DNA of 64,000 nucleotides, taken from Xiheimicrobium sp052034585. GTDB lineage: Bacteria; Myxococcota; Myxococcia; Myxococcales; Myxococcaceae. Below the pieces are notes generated by a model. The model had not been told where the DNA came from, ran no database searches, and saw only the letters and a program-made list of their open reading frames with translations. Every line of letters begins with the position of its first letter. Position 1 is the first letter of the stretch. Below, piece after piece: positions 34,397-43,233 of the stretch. The stretch is from assembly GCA_052034585.1 (NCBI GenBank), contig JBPOIJ010000057.1, positions 62,001 through 126,000 of the forward strand, in the 5' to 3' direction. The translations under genes and the position numbers were made by a program.

Positions 34397-35394
34397 CGCC
34401 GGTTCGTTTCGCTGCCGTCCTCGTCTTGTGGAGCTGTGGCAAGGGCTCGGGGATGCAGCAGCAGATGACCTCGGCTGGTCCGCCCGCGACGGCGAGGTCG
34501 AGCGTCACCGCGGACAAGCAGGCGGCGATCGCCAACTCGAGCGACGGGGTCGTCATCACCGCCCTCATCAAGGACGCGCAGGGCACGCCGGTGCCCAACG
34601 CGCGGGTCACCTTTCGGCTCACCGTGGGTACGGGGCGGGTGAGTGAACCAGCTCCGACCGACGGGAGCGGCCAGACCATCTCCCACCTCAGCAGCAGCAA
34701 GGCCGAGCCCAAGACGTTGGCGGTGAGCGTCGACGTTGCAGGGACCGAGACTCCGCTCGCCGAGCTCAGCTTCACCTTCGTGCCGGGCCCCGCGTCGAGC
34801 GGCGTCTTCAGCACCCACCCGAGCACCACCCGCGCAGGCCAGCCCATCGCTCCGGCGGTGACGATTCAGGTGACCGACAAGGACGGCAACCCGGTCACCG
34901 ACGTGTTCTCGATGTCGGTGCGGCTGGTGCGGTCGAGCGCCGGCGTCGTGCAGAACGGCGAGCCGCGCGAGTCGGTGAACGGGGTCATCACGTTTCCCAA
35001 CCTCGTCATCAACCGCGCCCAGGTGGGCTACGCCTTGCGAGCGGAGGCGGCGAACGGCGCGGCCGACGAGAGCCGGCTGTTCGACGTGGTGCCGGGAGAC
35101 GTCTCGGCGACCGCGAGCACCTTCACCGCCGACCCCACCGTGGTGACGGCCAACGGAACTGCTTCAGCGGCGCTCACCTTCACCGCGAAGGACCTCGGCG
35201 GGAACCTGCTCTCGAACCAGCCCGTCACGCTCGAGGTCACCAGCGGGACGGCGACGCTGGCGGCGAGCACGGGCATGACGGACGCCGCTGGGGCCTTCGG
35301 CACCTCCCTCAGCTCGACGCAGGTGGGGCCGAAGACGGTCCGCGCGAGCGTCGGAGCGGTGTCGCTCAGCGTGATGGTGTCGTTCGTTCCGTGA
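34393..35394 (+). CDS. Ig-like-domain lipoprotein
   Basis: A 333-residue lipoprotein (VTPVRFAAVLVLWSCGKGSG, lipobox-like LWSC) beginning with GTG overlapping the upstream stop. It holds about three bacterial Ig-like domains of the invasin/intimin type, e.g. VVITALIKDAQGTPVPNARV, VTIQVTDKDGNPVTDVFSM and AALTFTAKDLGGNLLSNQPV. Such modules act as surface stalks or adhesive domains. Co-translation with the ZU5-like lipoprotein suggests a shared surface structure. Confidence 0.8.
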   Translation: MTPVRFAAVLVLWSCGKGSGMQQQMTSAGPPATARSSVTADKQAAIANSSDGVVITALIKDAQGTPVPNARVTFRLTVGTGRVSEPAPTDGSGQTISHLSSSKAEPKTLAVSVDVAGTETPLAELSFTFVPGPASSGVFSTHPSTTRAGQPIAPAVTIQVTDKDGNPVTDVFSMSVRLVRSSAGVVQNGEPRESVNGVITFPNLVINRAQVGYALRAEAANGAADESRLFDVVPGDVSATASTFTADPTVVTANGTASAALTFTAKDLGGNLLSNQPVTLEVTSGTATLAASTGMTDAAGAFGTSLSSTQVGPKTVRASVGAVSLSVMVSFVP

Positions 35395-35421
35395 CTCGCG
35401 CGACGTGAGAGAGTCTTCACC

Positions 35422-37104
35422 ATGAGCCTCGCGCTCCTCGCTGGCGGTGTCCTCGTGGTGCTCGCGCTCGGCTACCGCTTCTACGGCGGCTTCGTGGCGC
35501 GGCAGTACCGGCTCGACGACTCGGCAGCGACGCCCGCCGAACGCCTCGCCGACGGCGTCGACTTCGTGCCCACCCGGCCCTTCTATCTCTTGGGTCAGCA
35601 CTTCTCGGCCATCGCGGCGGCGGGCCCCATCGCAGGGCCGATCCTCGCGGCGCAGCAGTTCGGCTGGCTCCCGGCGATGCTGTGGATCCTCTTCGGGGTC
35701 GTCCTCATCGGCGCGGTGCACGACCTCTCCACGCTGGTCGCCTCGGTGCGGCACGAGGGGCGCAGCATCGCCGAGGTCGTGAAGGCGAACCTGGGCCCGC
35801 GCTCGGGCATCGCGATGATGGCCTTCATCTGGGTCGCGCTCGTGTACGTCATCGTCGCCTTCACCGACGTGACCGCGAGCACCTTCGTCGCCCAGGACCC
35901 CGAGCTCGAAGGTCTCGTCTTCGACTTCGACCCAGGCGGCGCGGTGGCGATGGCCTCGACGCTCTACCTGGGGCTCTCGCTGCTGATGGGTCTCGTGGAG
36001 CGCTTCCTCCGCCCGCCGCTGTGGCTGCAGACCGTCGTCTTCGTGCCCGCGGTGTTGGGCGTCGTCTGGCTCGGCACCAAGCTCTCGACGGTGCTCGCGT
36101 TCGGCGCCGGCACCTGGGCCATCGTCATTCTCGTCTACTGCTTCGTCGCCTCGCTCACCCCAGTCTGGGCGCTGCTCCAGCCGCGCGGCTACCTGGGCGG
36201 CTTCGTGCTCTACCTCGCGCTCGCCATCGGCACGGTGGGGCTCTTCTTCGGCGGCTTCGAGGTGCAGCTCCCGGCGTTCAAGGGCTTCGAGGTCGCGGGC
36301 GCGGGCGGTTCGCTCTTCCCCTTCCTCTTCGTCACCATCGCCTGTGGAGCGTGCAGCGGCTTCCACGGCCTCGTCTGCAGCGGCACCACCTCGAAGCAGA
36401 TCGCCAAGGAGTCGCACTGCCACCCGGTCGGCTACGGCGCGATGCTGCTCGAAGGCTTCGTCGCCGTCATCGCGCTGGCGACGGTGATGATCATCTCGTC
36501 GAAGGACCTGGCCGGGAAACCCGCCGGCACCATCTACGGCATCGGGCTCGGCCGGTTCTTCGCGGTGGTGCTCGGGCACGAGCGGCTCCCGTTCGCCATC
36601 ACCTTCGGCGCGATGGCCTTCAGCACCTTCGTCTTCGACACCCTCGACGTCTCGACCCGGCTCGGGCGCTACATCGTGCAGGAGCTCACCGGCCTCAAGG
36701 GCAAGGCGGGCGCGCTCGTGGGGACTGCGCTGACCGTCTGCGTTCCGCTCGGGTTCCTCCTGGTGGCGAAGGCAGGGAGCTGGAAGAGCTTCTGGACGCT
36801 CTTCGGCACTTCGAACCAGCTGCTCGCGGCGCTGTCGTTGATGGGCGTGGCGGTGTGGCTCAAGCGGCAGGGGCGGCGGTACTGGTACGTCGCGGCGCCG
36901 ATGGGCTTCGTGGCGGTCGTCACGCTGAGCTCGCTGGTGCTGCAGATTCGAGAGGCGTTCTTCTCGGCCACCGAGGCCACCGCGGCGCAGCGAGTGAACG
37001 GCGTGGTGGCGGTGGTGTTGCTGGTGCTCGCCTCGAGCCTGCTCGCGACGGGCGCTCGGCTGCTGATGCCCGAACGAGCAAGCCGAACCGAAGCCGTGAG
37101 CTGA
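35422..37104 (+). CDS. cstA: carbon starvation protein CstA family peptide/pyruvate transporter
   Basis: A 560-residue polytopic membrane protein with about 14-16 predicted spans. CstA signatures: YRFYGGFVARQYRLDD near the N-terminus, FVPTRPFYLLGQHFSAIAAA followed by GPIAGPILAAQQFGWLPAML, and SGFHGLVCSGTTSKQIAKES. Members transport peptides or pyruvate into the cell. It is shorter than the 701-residue Escherichia coli CstA, in line with the short form of the family. It is transcribed alone 27 bp after the Ig-like lipoprotein and likely has its own regulation. Confidence 0.95.
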   Translation: MSLALLAGGVLVVLALGYRFYGGFVARQYRLDDSAATPAERLADGVDFVPTRPFYLLGQHFSAIAAAGPIAGPILAAQQFGWLPAMLWILFGVVLIGAVHDLSTLVASVRHEGRSIAEVVKANLGPRSGIAMMAFIWVALVYVIVAFTDVTASTFVAQDPELEGLVFDFDPGGAVAMASTLYLGLSLLMGLVERFLRPPLWLQTVVFVPAVLGVVWLGTKLSTVLAFGAGTWAIVILVYCFVASLTPVWALLQPRGYLGGFVLYLALAIGTVGLFFGGFEVQLPAFKGFEVAGAGGSLFPFLFVTIACGACSGFHGLVCSGTTSKQIAKESHCHPVGYGAMLLEGFVAVIALATVMIISSKDLAGKPAGTIYGIGLGRFFAVVLGHERLPFAITFGAMAFSTFVFDTLDVSTRLGRYIVQELTGLKGKAGALVGTALTVCVPLGFLLVAKAGSWKSFWTLFGTSNQLLAALSLMGVAVWLKRQGRRYWYVAAPMGFVAVVTLSSLVLQIREAFFSATEATAAQRVNGVVAVVLLVLASSLLATGARLLMPERASRTEAVS

Positions 37105-37134
37105 CCGCGGGCCGAGCAGCGCAGCGTCGCGCCC

Positions 37135-37344
37135 TCAGTTCCCGCAGCTGCGCGCCCGCCGATTGCACTCGTCGGTGCAGCCGGCGATCTCCATCTGGGT
37201 GATGCTCGTCGGCGCCGGAGAACCTCGCGCCACGCCCGGACACGCGTTCAGGCAGGCGTCGTACTGGTTGCGGCAGGACTCGCTCAACCCGGCAGTGTTG
37301 ATGGCGGCACAGCTGCTGATCAGCGACAGCAGGAGCAGTCTCAT
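37135..37344 (-). CDS. small Cys-rich lipoprotein
   Basis: A 69-residue protein with lipobox ISSC (MRLLLLSLISSCAAINT) and six more cysteines in SCRNQYDACLNACPG and GCTDECNRRARSCGN, so three disulphides are possible. No known family. It lies 12 bp downstream of the predicted papain-fold protein on the same strand and may be cotranscribed with it. Confidence 0.7.
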   Translation of the reverse strand: MRLLLLSLISSCAAINTAGLSESCRNQYDACLNACPGVARGSPAPTSITQMEIAGCTDECNRRARSCGN

Positions 37345-37356
37345 GCCTTCATCGCA

Positions 37357-38568
37357 TCAGAAGTGCGAGACGGTGGCGAGCGGCATGTCGCCATCGCGGT
37401 CGGCGTGGATGCGGCCGCTCAACCGGCGCAGCTCGGCTTCGAAGTCGGCAGGCTGCGTCGGCCCGGTGGCGCCCGTGTACGAGGTGTGGTCTCCGCGCGC
37501 CGGGTCGGAGTTGTAGAGAAACGCGGTGCCATCGGCGCGGCGGCCGACGGTGACGAAGTGGTCGCCAGTCGTGCCGGTGTCACTGCCCGCGACGCGCACG
37601 GTCGCGGACTCTCCAGGAGCGAGCCCCCGCACCATCGTGCTGAGAGAATCGGCGCCGGTGGTGAGCGGCATCGAGCGCGTCCGTCCACCGCCCGCGTCCG
37701 CCAGCCCACGCAGCTCGGTGTCCGAGAAGCCGCTCAGCTCTCGCCCACCCTCTCGACCCGGGAGGGTGATGGTGTAGCTCTGCAGCGAGGCATCACCTGG
37801 GTGGCTCGGGTCGTCGACCAGCGAGACCCGCGTTCCTTCGCCGTAGTACCGAGAGAGAATCGTCTGGGCCTCGGTCGCCTCCTCCGGCGTCATTCGCCCG
37901 TCGCGCAGGTGCGAGCGGAGGGTGAAGAGGCGTTCCTGGTCGGCCGTCAGCTCGGAGCCATCGCCGTCACCCGTGGTGCTGCGAACGCCTCCTCGGCGCA
38001 CGTAGCCGTCGTAGACGTCGCTCATCGCGTGCTCGAGATCGTTCTGGGTGTTGCCCGCGCGATAGAGCGTCGACTGTGCGGCCGAGAGCTCTTCGTAGGT
38101 GCAGGTGCCCGCGCGGAGATGGGCGGCGGTGGTCCGCAGTGCGGTGCGCTCCGAGGCATCGAGCCGCGAGCCGGTCGCCACCGAGTCGAGGAAGCGCGCG
38201 CCGGACTCCGGGCCCTGCATGAGCGCCGAGCCCAGGAGCGCCGACGGCCCACAGCGCGCGCCCGAGTTGCCGAGACTGCCGCTCGCCGGGTTCTGGGTGA
38301 GCCGGCCCACCACCGCCGCCGGGTTGCGCCAGTCTTCAGCGCGAATCCGCCCGGTCGCGGTGCGCAAGCTGCCGCCCGAGCCGTTGAGGCCGAGGCCGCT
38401 CGTCTCGTGCGACGCGCCGTGCAGCGACACGGGCGGGCGCGGAGGCCCTGCTTCGAAGGAATCAGCCGGGGCGCGGGTGGTCTGCGGCTGCTGCGCGCGA
38501 GGGGTGACGGCGGAGAGGACCTGGCGCGTGGTGTCGACGACGCGAGTGACGATGGAGGAGAGCTTCAT
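37357..38568 (-). CDS. predicted papain-fold cysteine peptidase-like protein
   Basis: A 403-residue protein from the ATG at 38568; no signal peptide is visible, and the first 60 residues are low complexity (Ala/Pro/Gly/Ser). Three elements suggest a papain/transglutaminase-type fold: Cys106 in SGARCGPSALLGSAL, His at about 337 in TGDHFVTVGRR, and an Asn/Asp at about 353-355 in LYNSDP. The order Cys-His-Asn/Asp and the spacing are right. The middle is helical (ERTALRTTAAHLRAG). Similar proteins are often secreted effectors or toxins in myxobacteria. Enzymatic function is inferred and untested. Confidence 0.6.
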   Translation of the reverse strand: MKLSSIVTRVVDTTRQVLSAVTPRAQQPQTTRAPADSFEAGPPRPPVSLHGASHETSGLGLNGSGGSLRTATGRIRAEDWRNPAAVVGRLTQNPASGSLGNSGARCGPSALLGSALMQGPESGARFLDSVATGSRLDASERTALRTTAAHLRAGTCTYEELSAAQSTLYRAGNTQNDLEHAMSDVYDGYVRRGGVRSTTGDGDGSELTADQERLFTLRSHLRDGRMTPEEATEAQTILSRYYGEGTRVSLVDDPSHPGDASLQSYTITLPGREGGRELSGFSDTELRGLADAGGGRTRSMPLTTGADSLSTMVRGLAPGESATVRVAGSDTGTTGDHFVTVGRRADGTAFLYNSDPARGDHTSYTGATGPTQPADFEAELRRLSGRIHADRDGDMPLATVSHF

Positions 38569-38647
38569 CACGAGAAGACCCACCGGCGGTCGGCCGCGGG
38601 ACATCGGTCATCTGCCCGACCCGTGCCGCAACCCGCCGTTCTTCTTC

Positions 38648-38679
38648 AAAAAAACAGGCGGCTCAGTTCCATCCGGAAC
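38648..38679 (-). terminator. hairpin followed by T-run
   Basis: On the minus strand GTTCC (38679-38675) pairs with GGAAC (38670-38666) around GGAT, overlapping the last codons of the gene that ends at 38663, and a run of seven T follows at 38654-38648 about 11 nt later. The T-run is the longest seen near any gene end here, but the distance from the stem is larger than in a classical intrinsic terminator. Confidence 0.4.
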
Positions 38680-39094
38680 ACAGGTAGTCGCCCCAGTCGA
38701 CTCGCAGCGTCGCGCCGTTCAACGTCGCCTCGACGGTGTCGAGACCGTTCGGTTCTCGCTGTGGACCCGACCAGAACGGAGAGACGCGCCCAGCCGTCGA
38801 CCAGCTCACGCAGCTCGAACCCGCATCGGAGTTGGAACACGGCAGGTCGAGCGACTCGGCCCAGCGCCGCGCGGCGTCGGCATTCACCAGCTCGATGAGA
38901 GCGACTTCGTGCGCGTAGCACTGCTCGGTGGCACCGGCGCTCTTCGAACGAAACGCGCCACCGGGCGGAACGAGCACCGGAGGAAAGGGCTCCACTCGCT
39001 CGGGTCCGGCGAGCACGCGCACGAGCGCCATCGCTCCACAGAACGCGAGCGGCGTGAGGACGACCACGAGCACGAGCCACCAGCGCCGAAGCAC
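38663..39094 (-). CDS. hypothetical membrane-anchored protein, 143 residues
   Basis: Starts MLRRWWLVLVVVLTPLAF, a single N-terminal span or uncleaved signal. The soluble part carries five cysteines (TEQCYAHEVALIEL, LPCSNSDAGSSCVSW, DYLCSGWN) and is probably periplasmic. No family recognised. It sits between the ASH-domain lipoprotein gene, 44 bp upstream on the same strand, and a likely terminator. Confidence 0.6.
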   Translation of the reverse strand: MLRRWWLVLVVVLTPLAFCGAMALVRVLAGPERVEPFPPVLVPPGGAFRSKSAGATEQCYAHEVALIELVNADAARRWAESLDLPCSNSDAGSSCVSWSTAGRVSPFWSGPQREPNGLDTVEATLNGATLRVDWGDYLCSGWN

Positions 39095-39138
39095 GTCGTC
39101 GAGCGTCGCACGTCAGTGGAGCGTGTCGAGCGTCAGCT

Positions 39139-41556
39139 TCAGGGAAAGAACGCCCAGGTCTGTTTCGGCTCGTAGAAGAGCACTCGCTGGCTGTTCGGAT
39201 CGAAGGCGAGCAACACCCCGGTTTCTCGCGGAGGGCTGAGCGTCGGCGTTCGCGCCGTCCACGCGCTCCCGTCCCACTCGAAGGTGAGCATCCCGCCTTC
39301 ACTCGGGTCGGCTGGAAGCGCGAGCAGAACGGTGCGTTGCCGGCCGGGGTCGTAGGCTGAGGCAAGCGCAATGACGCCAATGATGGTGGCCGAGGCGGCG
39401 ATCGGAGGACGAGGCAGCGGCGCCCACCCTCCGTCCACCCATCGAAACGTCTCGAGGCCAGCGTCAGCGATGCCGGAGGCGACGACGAGCGGAGCGCCGG
39501 TGACGTCGGTCGAGACGGCCGGCCGATACGGATTCGCAGGTCCTCCCGCCGCGTTCACGCCTTGCCAGTGGGTTCCCGTCCAGATCGAGACGGCGTCGGC
39601 GGGCGGCCCGTTGGTTCCAATCGCGACCACGCGCTCGAGGGCAGGCGACCAGATGACCCGAGCTCCGGGATCGGGCCCAGACGACGAGGCTTCGGCGATG
39701 GCCCAGCTGCCTCCATCGAAGAGCCAGGTACTGCGAGTCGCTTGGTTTGGATCTGCGAGCGAGACCAGGAGCTGCGAGTGCCGTTCGTCCCACGCCGCGG
39801 CGGCGGCGCGCTGCCCAGCCGGAATCGCCTGCCCGGACGCCCACCCTCTGCCCGTGAAGCGATAGCTGACCGCCTCCGACGACACGTAGTGGCCGAAGAG
39901 GAGCGGCGAAGGCGCCGTGGCGAGCACGGGGCCGACGAGCTCGGGCGTCCCACTCGACAGTTCGGTCAGCAGGCGGCCGTCCCATTCCCAGGTCGTCGAA
40001 CGCGCGAAGAGCCGCCCGCCGGTGACCACGAGCGTGTTTCGACGCGCATCGAGCGCCGCGAGACAGGACTCGGCGCGGGTGGCGAGCACGGTGCCTTCGT
40101 CGAGCCACCGGTTCGCGCGCCAACGCCAGCGTCGCATGCCTCCATCCTCGGAGCCGCCGAACCAGACGGCGTCACGGCTCAGTGGATCGACGCCGCCGCA
40201 GCCGAAGCCCAGCGTCGCGGTGTCCATCTTCACGAAGCCGGGGAACAGCCACTGGTACGTCTCCTGGAGCCTCACCGGCACGTTCACCACCGCGAGGAGC
40301 CGGTCGCTCGAGGAATCGGAAAGGAACTCGGGCTTCGCCGTCCATGGAGGGTTTGGCTCTCGACGCCAGCCGAACCCATCGAACGACCAGAGCTGCCAGG
40401 TGATGGAGCCGCCGAAGTCTCCGGCGCGGCAGGACAGCAGGAGGCGCTGGGTGAGGGGCTCGACGCCGAGCGTGAACGAGTCGCAGTCGATGCCCGAGAT
40501 GGGCCGCTCGAACCAGCCGGTGCCGTCCCATTCCCACTGCTCGACCTTCGTCGGCCCGCGTCCGATGACGATGGGCCGGCCGGTGGCTGGGTCAACCACC
40601 ATTCCCGCCGAGCGCAACGAAGGGAGCGGGTTGAGTGGCAAGAGCAGCTCCCACGCGCTGCCGTCCCACCGCCACGTCTGGGTCCCCAAGCCCGAGAACC
40701 AGACCAGCACGACGAGCCCCGAGGTCTCGTCGTAGGCGATGAGGGCCGTGCCGTTGGTGTGCGCGGGAACGGTGAGGGGAAGCCAGGTGTTGGCGCAGCG
40801 CGCGTTCGCCGGCCGGGCGCGCGTGAGACATCGGCCCTGGAGGCAGACGTCGACGGTGGAGGCCGCGCAGTCGTCCGGCCCGCAGAGCGTACCTTCCGGC
40901 GCGTCGACGATGGTGCAGCCGGTGGCCGGATCACACTCGGCGCGTTTGCAGCGATCGACCGGGCGCTGACAGCTGCGCCGCGCGTGCACACAGCCGAGCT
41001 GATCACTGCAGGCGTCGACGGTGCAGGCGTTCTGATCATCACAGGCGGGCGTGGTTCCCAGACACTCGCCGCGAACGCAGCTCCCGGTGGGAAGACAGCG
41101 CGTCGAGCAGCTTCGTCCGTCGGGCGCGAGGTCCATCACGCATTGGCTGGCGGCTTCGTCGAAGCGCGGGTCGTGGCAGGCGTCGGCGGTGCACACCGGC
41201 ACGGCCCGTCCTTCGCCTGAGAGGAGCACCTCGCGCGTCTCGATGGAGAGCCGGCCCTGCGCCGCGCCGGGCTGGAGCGGGCGAAACGTCACCGAGAGTC
41301 CGAGCGTCTCTCCAGGCGCGATCGCCGAGACCGGATCGATGGTGAACGGCCCTTCGAGGATCGGCTCGAGCGGGCGCTCGACGACGTTCGGGTTGCGCAG
41401 CTCGACGACCTGCCGGCTGGAAGAACCGACGAAGGTGGGCGGAAACGTCAGCTGCGAGGGCGCGACCTCGAGCGGCGCGAGCTCGACCGGTTTCACCGGC
41501 CCTGGGCAGCGGCAGCCAGCGACGAGCCCCACCAGCGTGAGGAGCGAGGCTCGCAT
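39139..41556 (-). CDS. lipoprotein with ASH domain, Cys repeats and propeller-like C-terminus
   Basis: An 805-residue lipoprotein (MRASLLTLVGLVAGCRCPG, lipobox VAGC). Residues of about 28-115 form an ASH/ASPM-SPD-2-hydin-type domain (LTFPPTFVGSSSRQVVELRN, PGETLGLSVTFRP). A Cys-rich region of repeated C-x-D/P-x-x-C-T-x-D-x-C modules follows (ACDDQNACTVDACSDQLGC). The last 530 residues contain repeated W-x-W-D-G-x-x-W motifs (WRWDGSAWELL, WEWDGTGWFE), a beta-propeller-like repeat pattern. Proteins of this composition are typical of myxobacterial cell surfaces. Function unknown. Confidence 0.8.
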   Translation of the reverse strand: MRASLLTLVGLVAGCRCPGPVKPVELAPLEVAPSQLTFPPTFVGSSSRQVVELRNPNVVERPLEPILEGPFTIDPVSAIAPGETLGLSVTFRPLQPGAAQGRLSIETREVLLSGEGRAVPVCTADACHDPRFDEAASQCVMDLAPDGRSCSTRCLPTGSCVRGECLGTTPACDDQNACTVDACSDQLGCVHARRSCQRPVDRCKRAECDPATGCTIVDAPEGTLCGPDDCAASTVDVCLQGRCLTRARPANARCANTWLPLTVPAHTNGTALIAYDETSGLVVLVWFSGLGTQTWRWDGSAWELLLPLNPLPSLRSAGMVVDPATGRPIVIGRGPTKVEQWEWDGTGWFERPISGIDCDSFTLGVEPLTQRLLLSCRAGDFGGSITWQLWSFDGFGWRREPNPPWTAKPEFLSDSSSDRLLAVVNVPVRLQETYQWLFPGFVKMDTATLGFGCGGVDPLSRDAVWFGGSEDGGMRRWRWRANRWLDEGTVLATRAESCLAALDARRNTLVVTGGRLFARSTTWEWDGRLLTELSSGTPELVGPVLATAPSPLLFGHYVSSEAVSYRFTGRGWASGQAIPAGQRAAAAAWDERHSQLLVSLADPNQATRSTWLFDGGSWAIAEASSSGPDPGARVIWSPALERVVAIGTNGPPADAVSIWTGTHWQGVNAAGGPANPYRPAVSTDVTGAPLVVASGIADAGLETFRWVDGGWAPLPRPPIAASATIIGVIALASAYDPGRQRTVLLALPADPSEGGMLTFEWDGSAWTARTPTLSPPRETGVLLAFDPNSQRVLFYEPKQTWAFFP

Positions 41557-41569
41557 TCTGCTCGGCGCC

Positions 41570-42406
41570 TCAGCTCAGCTTGTCGAACTTCTCGAAGGGG
41601 TCTTCCATCATCTCCTTCACCGTCCGTGCGAGGACCGCCGCGTGCGCGCCGTCGATGAAGCGATGATCGAAGGAGGCGTTGATGCGCATGACCTTGCCCG
41701 GAACCACCTTGCCCTCGTCGACCACCGGCTCGTCTGCCACTGCGCCAGGCGCGATGAAGATGGGGGTGGCGGTGTACGGCACGAGCGGCACGTACGCGAC
41801 GTCGAGGCCGAGCGAGCCGACGTTGGTGATGGTGACGCCGCCGAACGCGTCGCGCGGCATGCCCAAGCCCGAGAGGTCGAGGTTGAGCGTGTACATGAGG
41901 AAGTGGAGCGTCTTGAGGAAGAAGTTCATCAGCATGAAGGGGATCATGCTGATGGTGCTCTTGCCCTTCTCGAGCGCCTGGTCCTTGCGCTGACGCACCT
42001 TCTCGATGGTGGCGGCCATCTCGGCGGCCATCTCCTTGAGCGACTTCTTGTCGGCGTCTTCGATCTTCGCGGCGGTGAGGTCGACCTTCCCGTCGCCTTG
42101 ATCGGTCTGCACCACGAGCACCGAGATGGTGACCTTCTGGCGCAGGTAGATCTTGTTGAAGCGCAGAATCGCGTTGGCGTCGGGGCACTTGCGCAGGGCC
42201 TCGGCGACCGCGCGCGCGACGAGGTGGGTGACGGTCAGCCGCACGCCGTTCACCTCACGAAACTTCTCGATGTACTGCAGCGCCTTCTCCATGCGGACGG
42301 TGAGGGTGCCGTAGACGGTCGGGTCGTACGCCGTCGCCCAGGTGCCGATGGCGATCTTGCGAAAGCTGCTGACTTCTTTCTTCGGAACGAGCTCCAGGTG
42401 GGCCAT
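41570..42406 (-). CDS. stand-alone 2-oxoacid dehydrogenase E2-type acyltransferase domain
   Basis: A 278-residue protein beginning MAHLELVPKKEVSSFRKIAI. It corresponds to the E2 catalytic domain alone: a central FGGVTITNVGSLGLDVAY and the active-site motif SFDHRFIDGAHAA with catalytic His248. The lipoyl and E1/E3-binding domains are missing. Residues of about 150-180 form an unusually hydrophobic insert (STISMIPFMLMNFFLKTLHF), suggesting membrane association. Lone E2-type domains occur in other bacteria as acyltransferases of uncertain substrate. It starts 108 bp from a divergent secreted-protein gene. Confidence 0.85.
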   Translation of the reverse strand: MAHLELVPKKEVSSFRKIAIGTWATAYDPTVYGTLTVRMEKALQYIEKFREVNGVRLTVTHLVARAVAEALRKCPDANAILRFNKIYLRQKVTISVLVVQTDQGDGKVDLTAAKIEDADKKSLKEMAAEMAATIEKVRQRKDQALEKGKSTISMIPFMLMNFFLKTLHFLMYTLNLDLSGLGMPRDAFGGVTITNVGSLGLDVAYVPLVPYTATPIFIAPGAVADEPVVDEGKVVPGKVMRINASFDHRFIDGAHAAVLARTVKEMMEDPFEKFDKLS

Positions 42407-42514
42407 GGCGGCGGAGGGTAGCGGATCCACCGAGAAGTGGGGGGGTTTGGGGAACGGGAGTCGGGACGAAGGCGTCGGATGCACATGGTCGCCGCTCGGT
42501 GCATCCTCCCGAAG

Positions 42515-43222
42515 ATGAGAGTCGTCCTCCTCGCGATGTCGGTGCTGGCCGTTGGCGCGGAGGCCCGCTGCCTCGGCGAATGGACTGGCAGCTTCCCTGA
42601 CGCGTCGGTCGAGCTCCCGCCCGAGGGGCAGGTGTTGATCACCCTCGGCGGTTCCTGGTCGAAGCTCGAGCCCTCACGCGACCTCGAGTTCGTGAACGGT
42701 CCGCTCCGCGTGCCGGTCGAGGTGCTGTCGAACTTCGAGGGCCATCGCCAGCGGCAGGTGCTGCTGAAGGCGCAGCGGGCGCTCGCGCCTGGTCGATGGT
42801 CGGTGCAGGTGAAGAAGAGCGTGCGCAACCGACCGGCGATGGCGGTGGGGAGCTGGAAGGTGCGGTCGGTCGAGCGGCCCGCGCCGACGTTCCCCTCGAG
42901 GCCCGAGCTCGGCGTGCTCGACTACGAAGAGCTGGGGTGCGGGCCGGCGTCGATGATTCCGGTGCAGGTGCGAACGGCGCCGGGCGTGATGGTGGAGGTG
43001 GCGCTGACCGTCGAGGGCACGACGAGGGTCGGCGTGTTCCCGGTGAAGAATGGTGTCGTCGACCTCGGCCACGGAATGTGCGCCGGCGGCTTCGACCTCT
43101 CGCCAGGCACGAAGGCGACCGTGGTGCTGACGCCCGTCGACGTCTCGGGCGCGCGAGGAGCGCCGAGCAGCGAGCTGGCCTTCGTCGCTCCAGGGAAAGA
43201 GCCCGCGTCACCGGGCGAGTGA
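42515..43222 (+). CDS. hypothetical secreted protein, 235 residues
   Basis: From the ATG at 42515, MRVVLLAMSVLAVGAEARCLG is a signal peptide. The protein is beta-rich (GQVLITLGGSWSKLEPS, VEVALTVEGTTRVGVFPV) with about four cysteines (ARCLGE, EELGCGP, HGMCAGG) and no motif I recognise. It converges on the PNPOx-GNAT gene with 11 bp between stops. Confidence 0.6.
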   Translation: MRVVLLAMSVLAVGAEARCLGEWTGSFPDASVELPPEGQVLITLGGSWSKLEPSRDLEFVNGPLRVPVEVLSNFEGHRQRQVLLKAQRALAPGRWSVQVKKSVRNRPAMAVGSWKVRSVERPAPTFPSRPELGVLDYEELGCGPASMIPVQVRTAPGVMVEVALTVEGTTRVGVFPVKNGVVDLGHGMCAGGFDLSPGTKATVVLTPVDVSGARGAPSSELAFVAPGKEPASPGE

Positions 43223-43233
43223 GGCGTCGGGGA

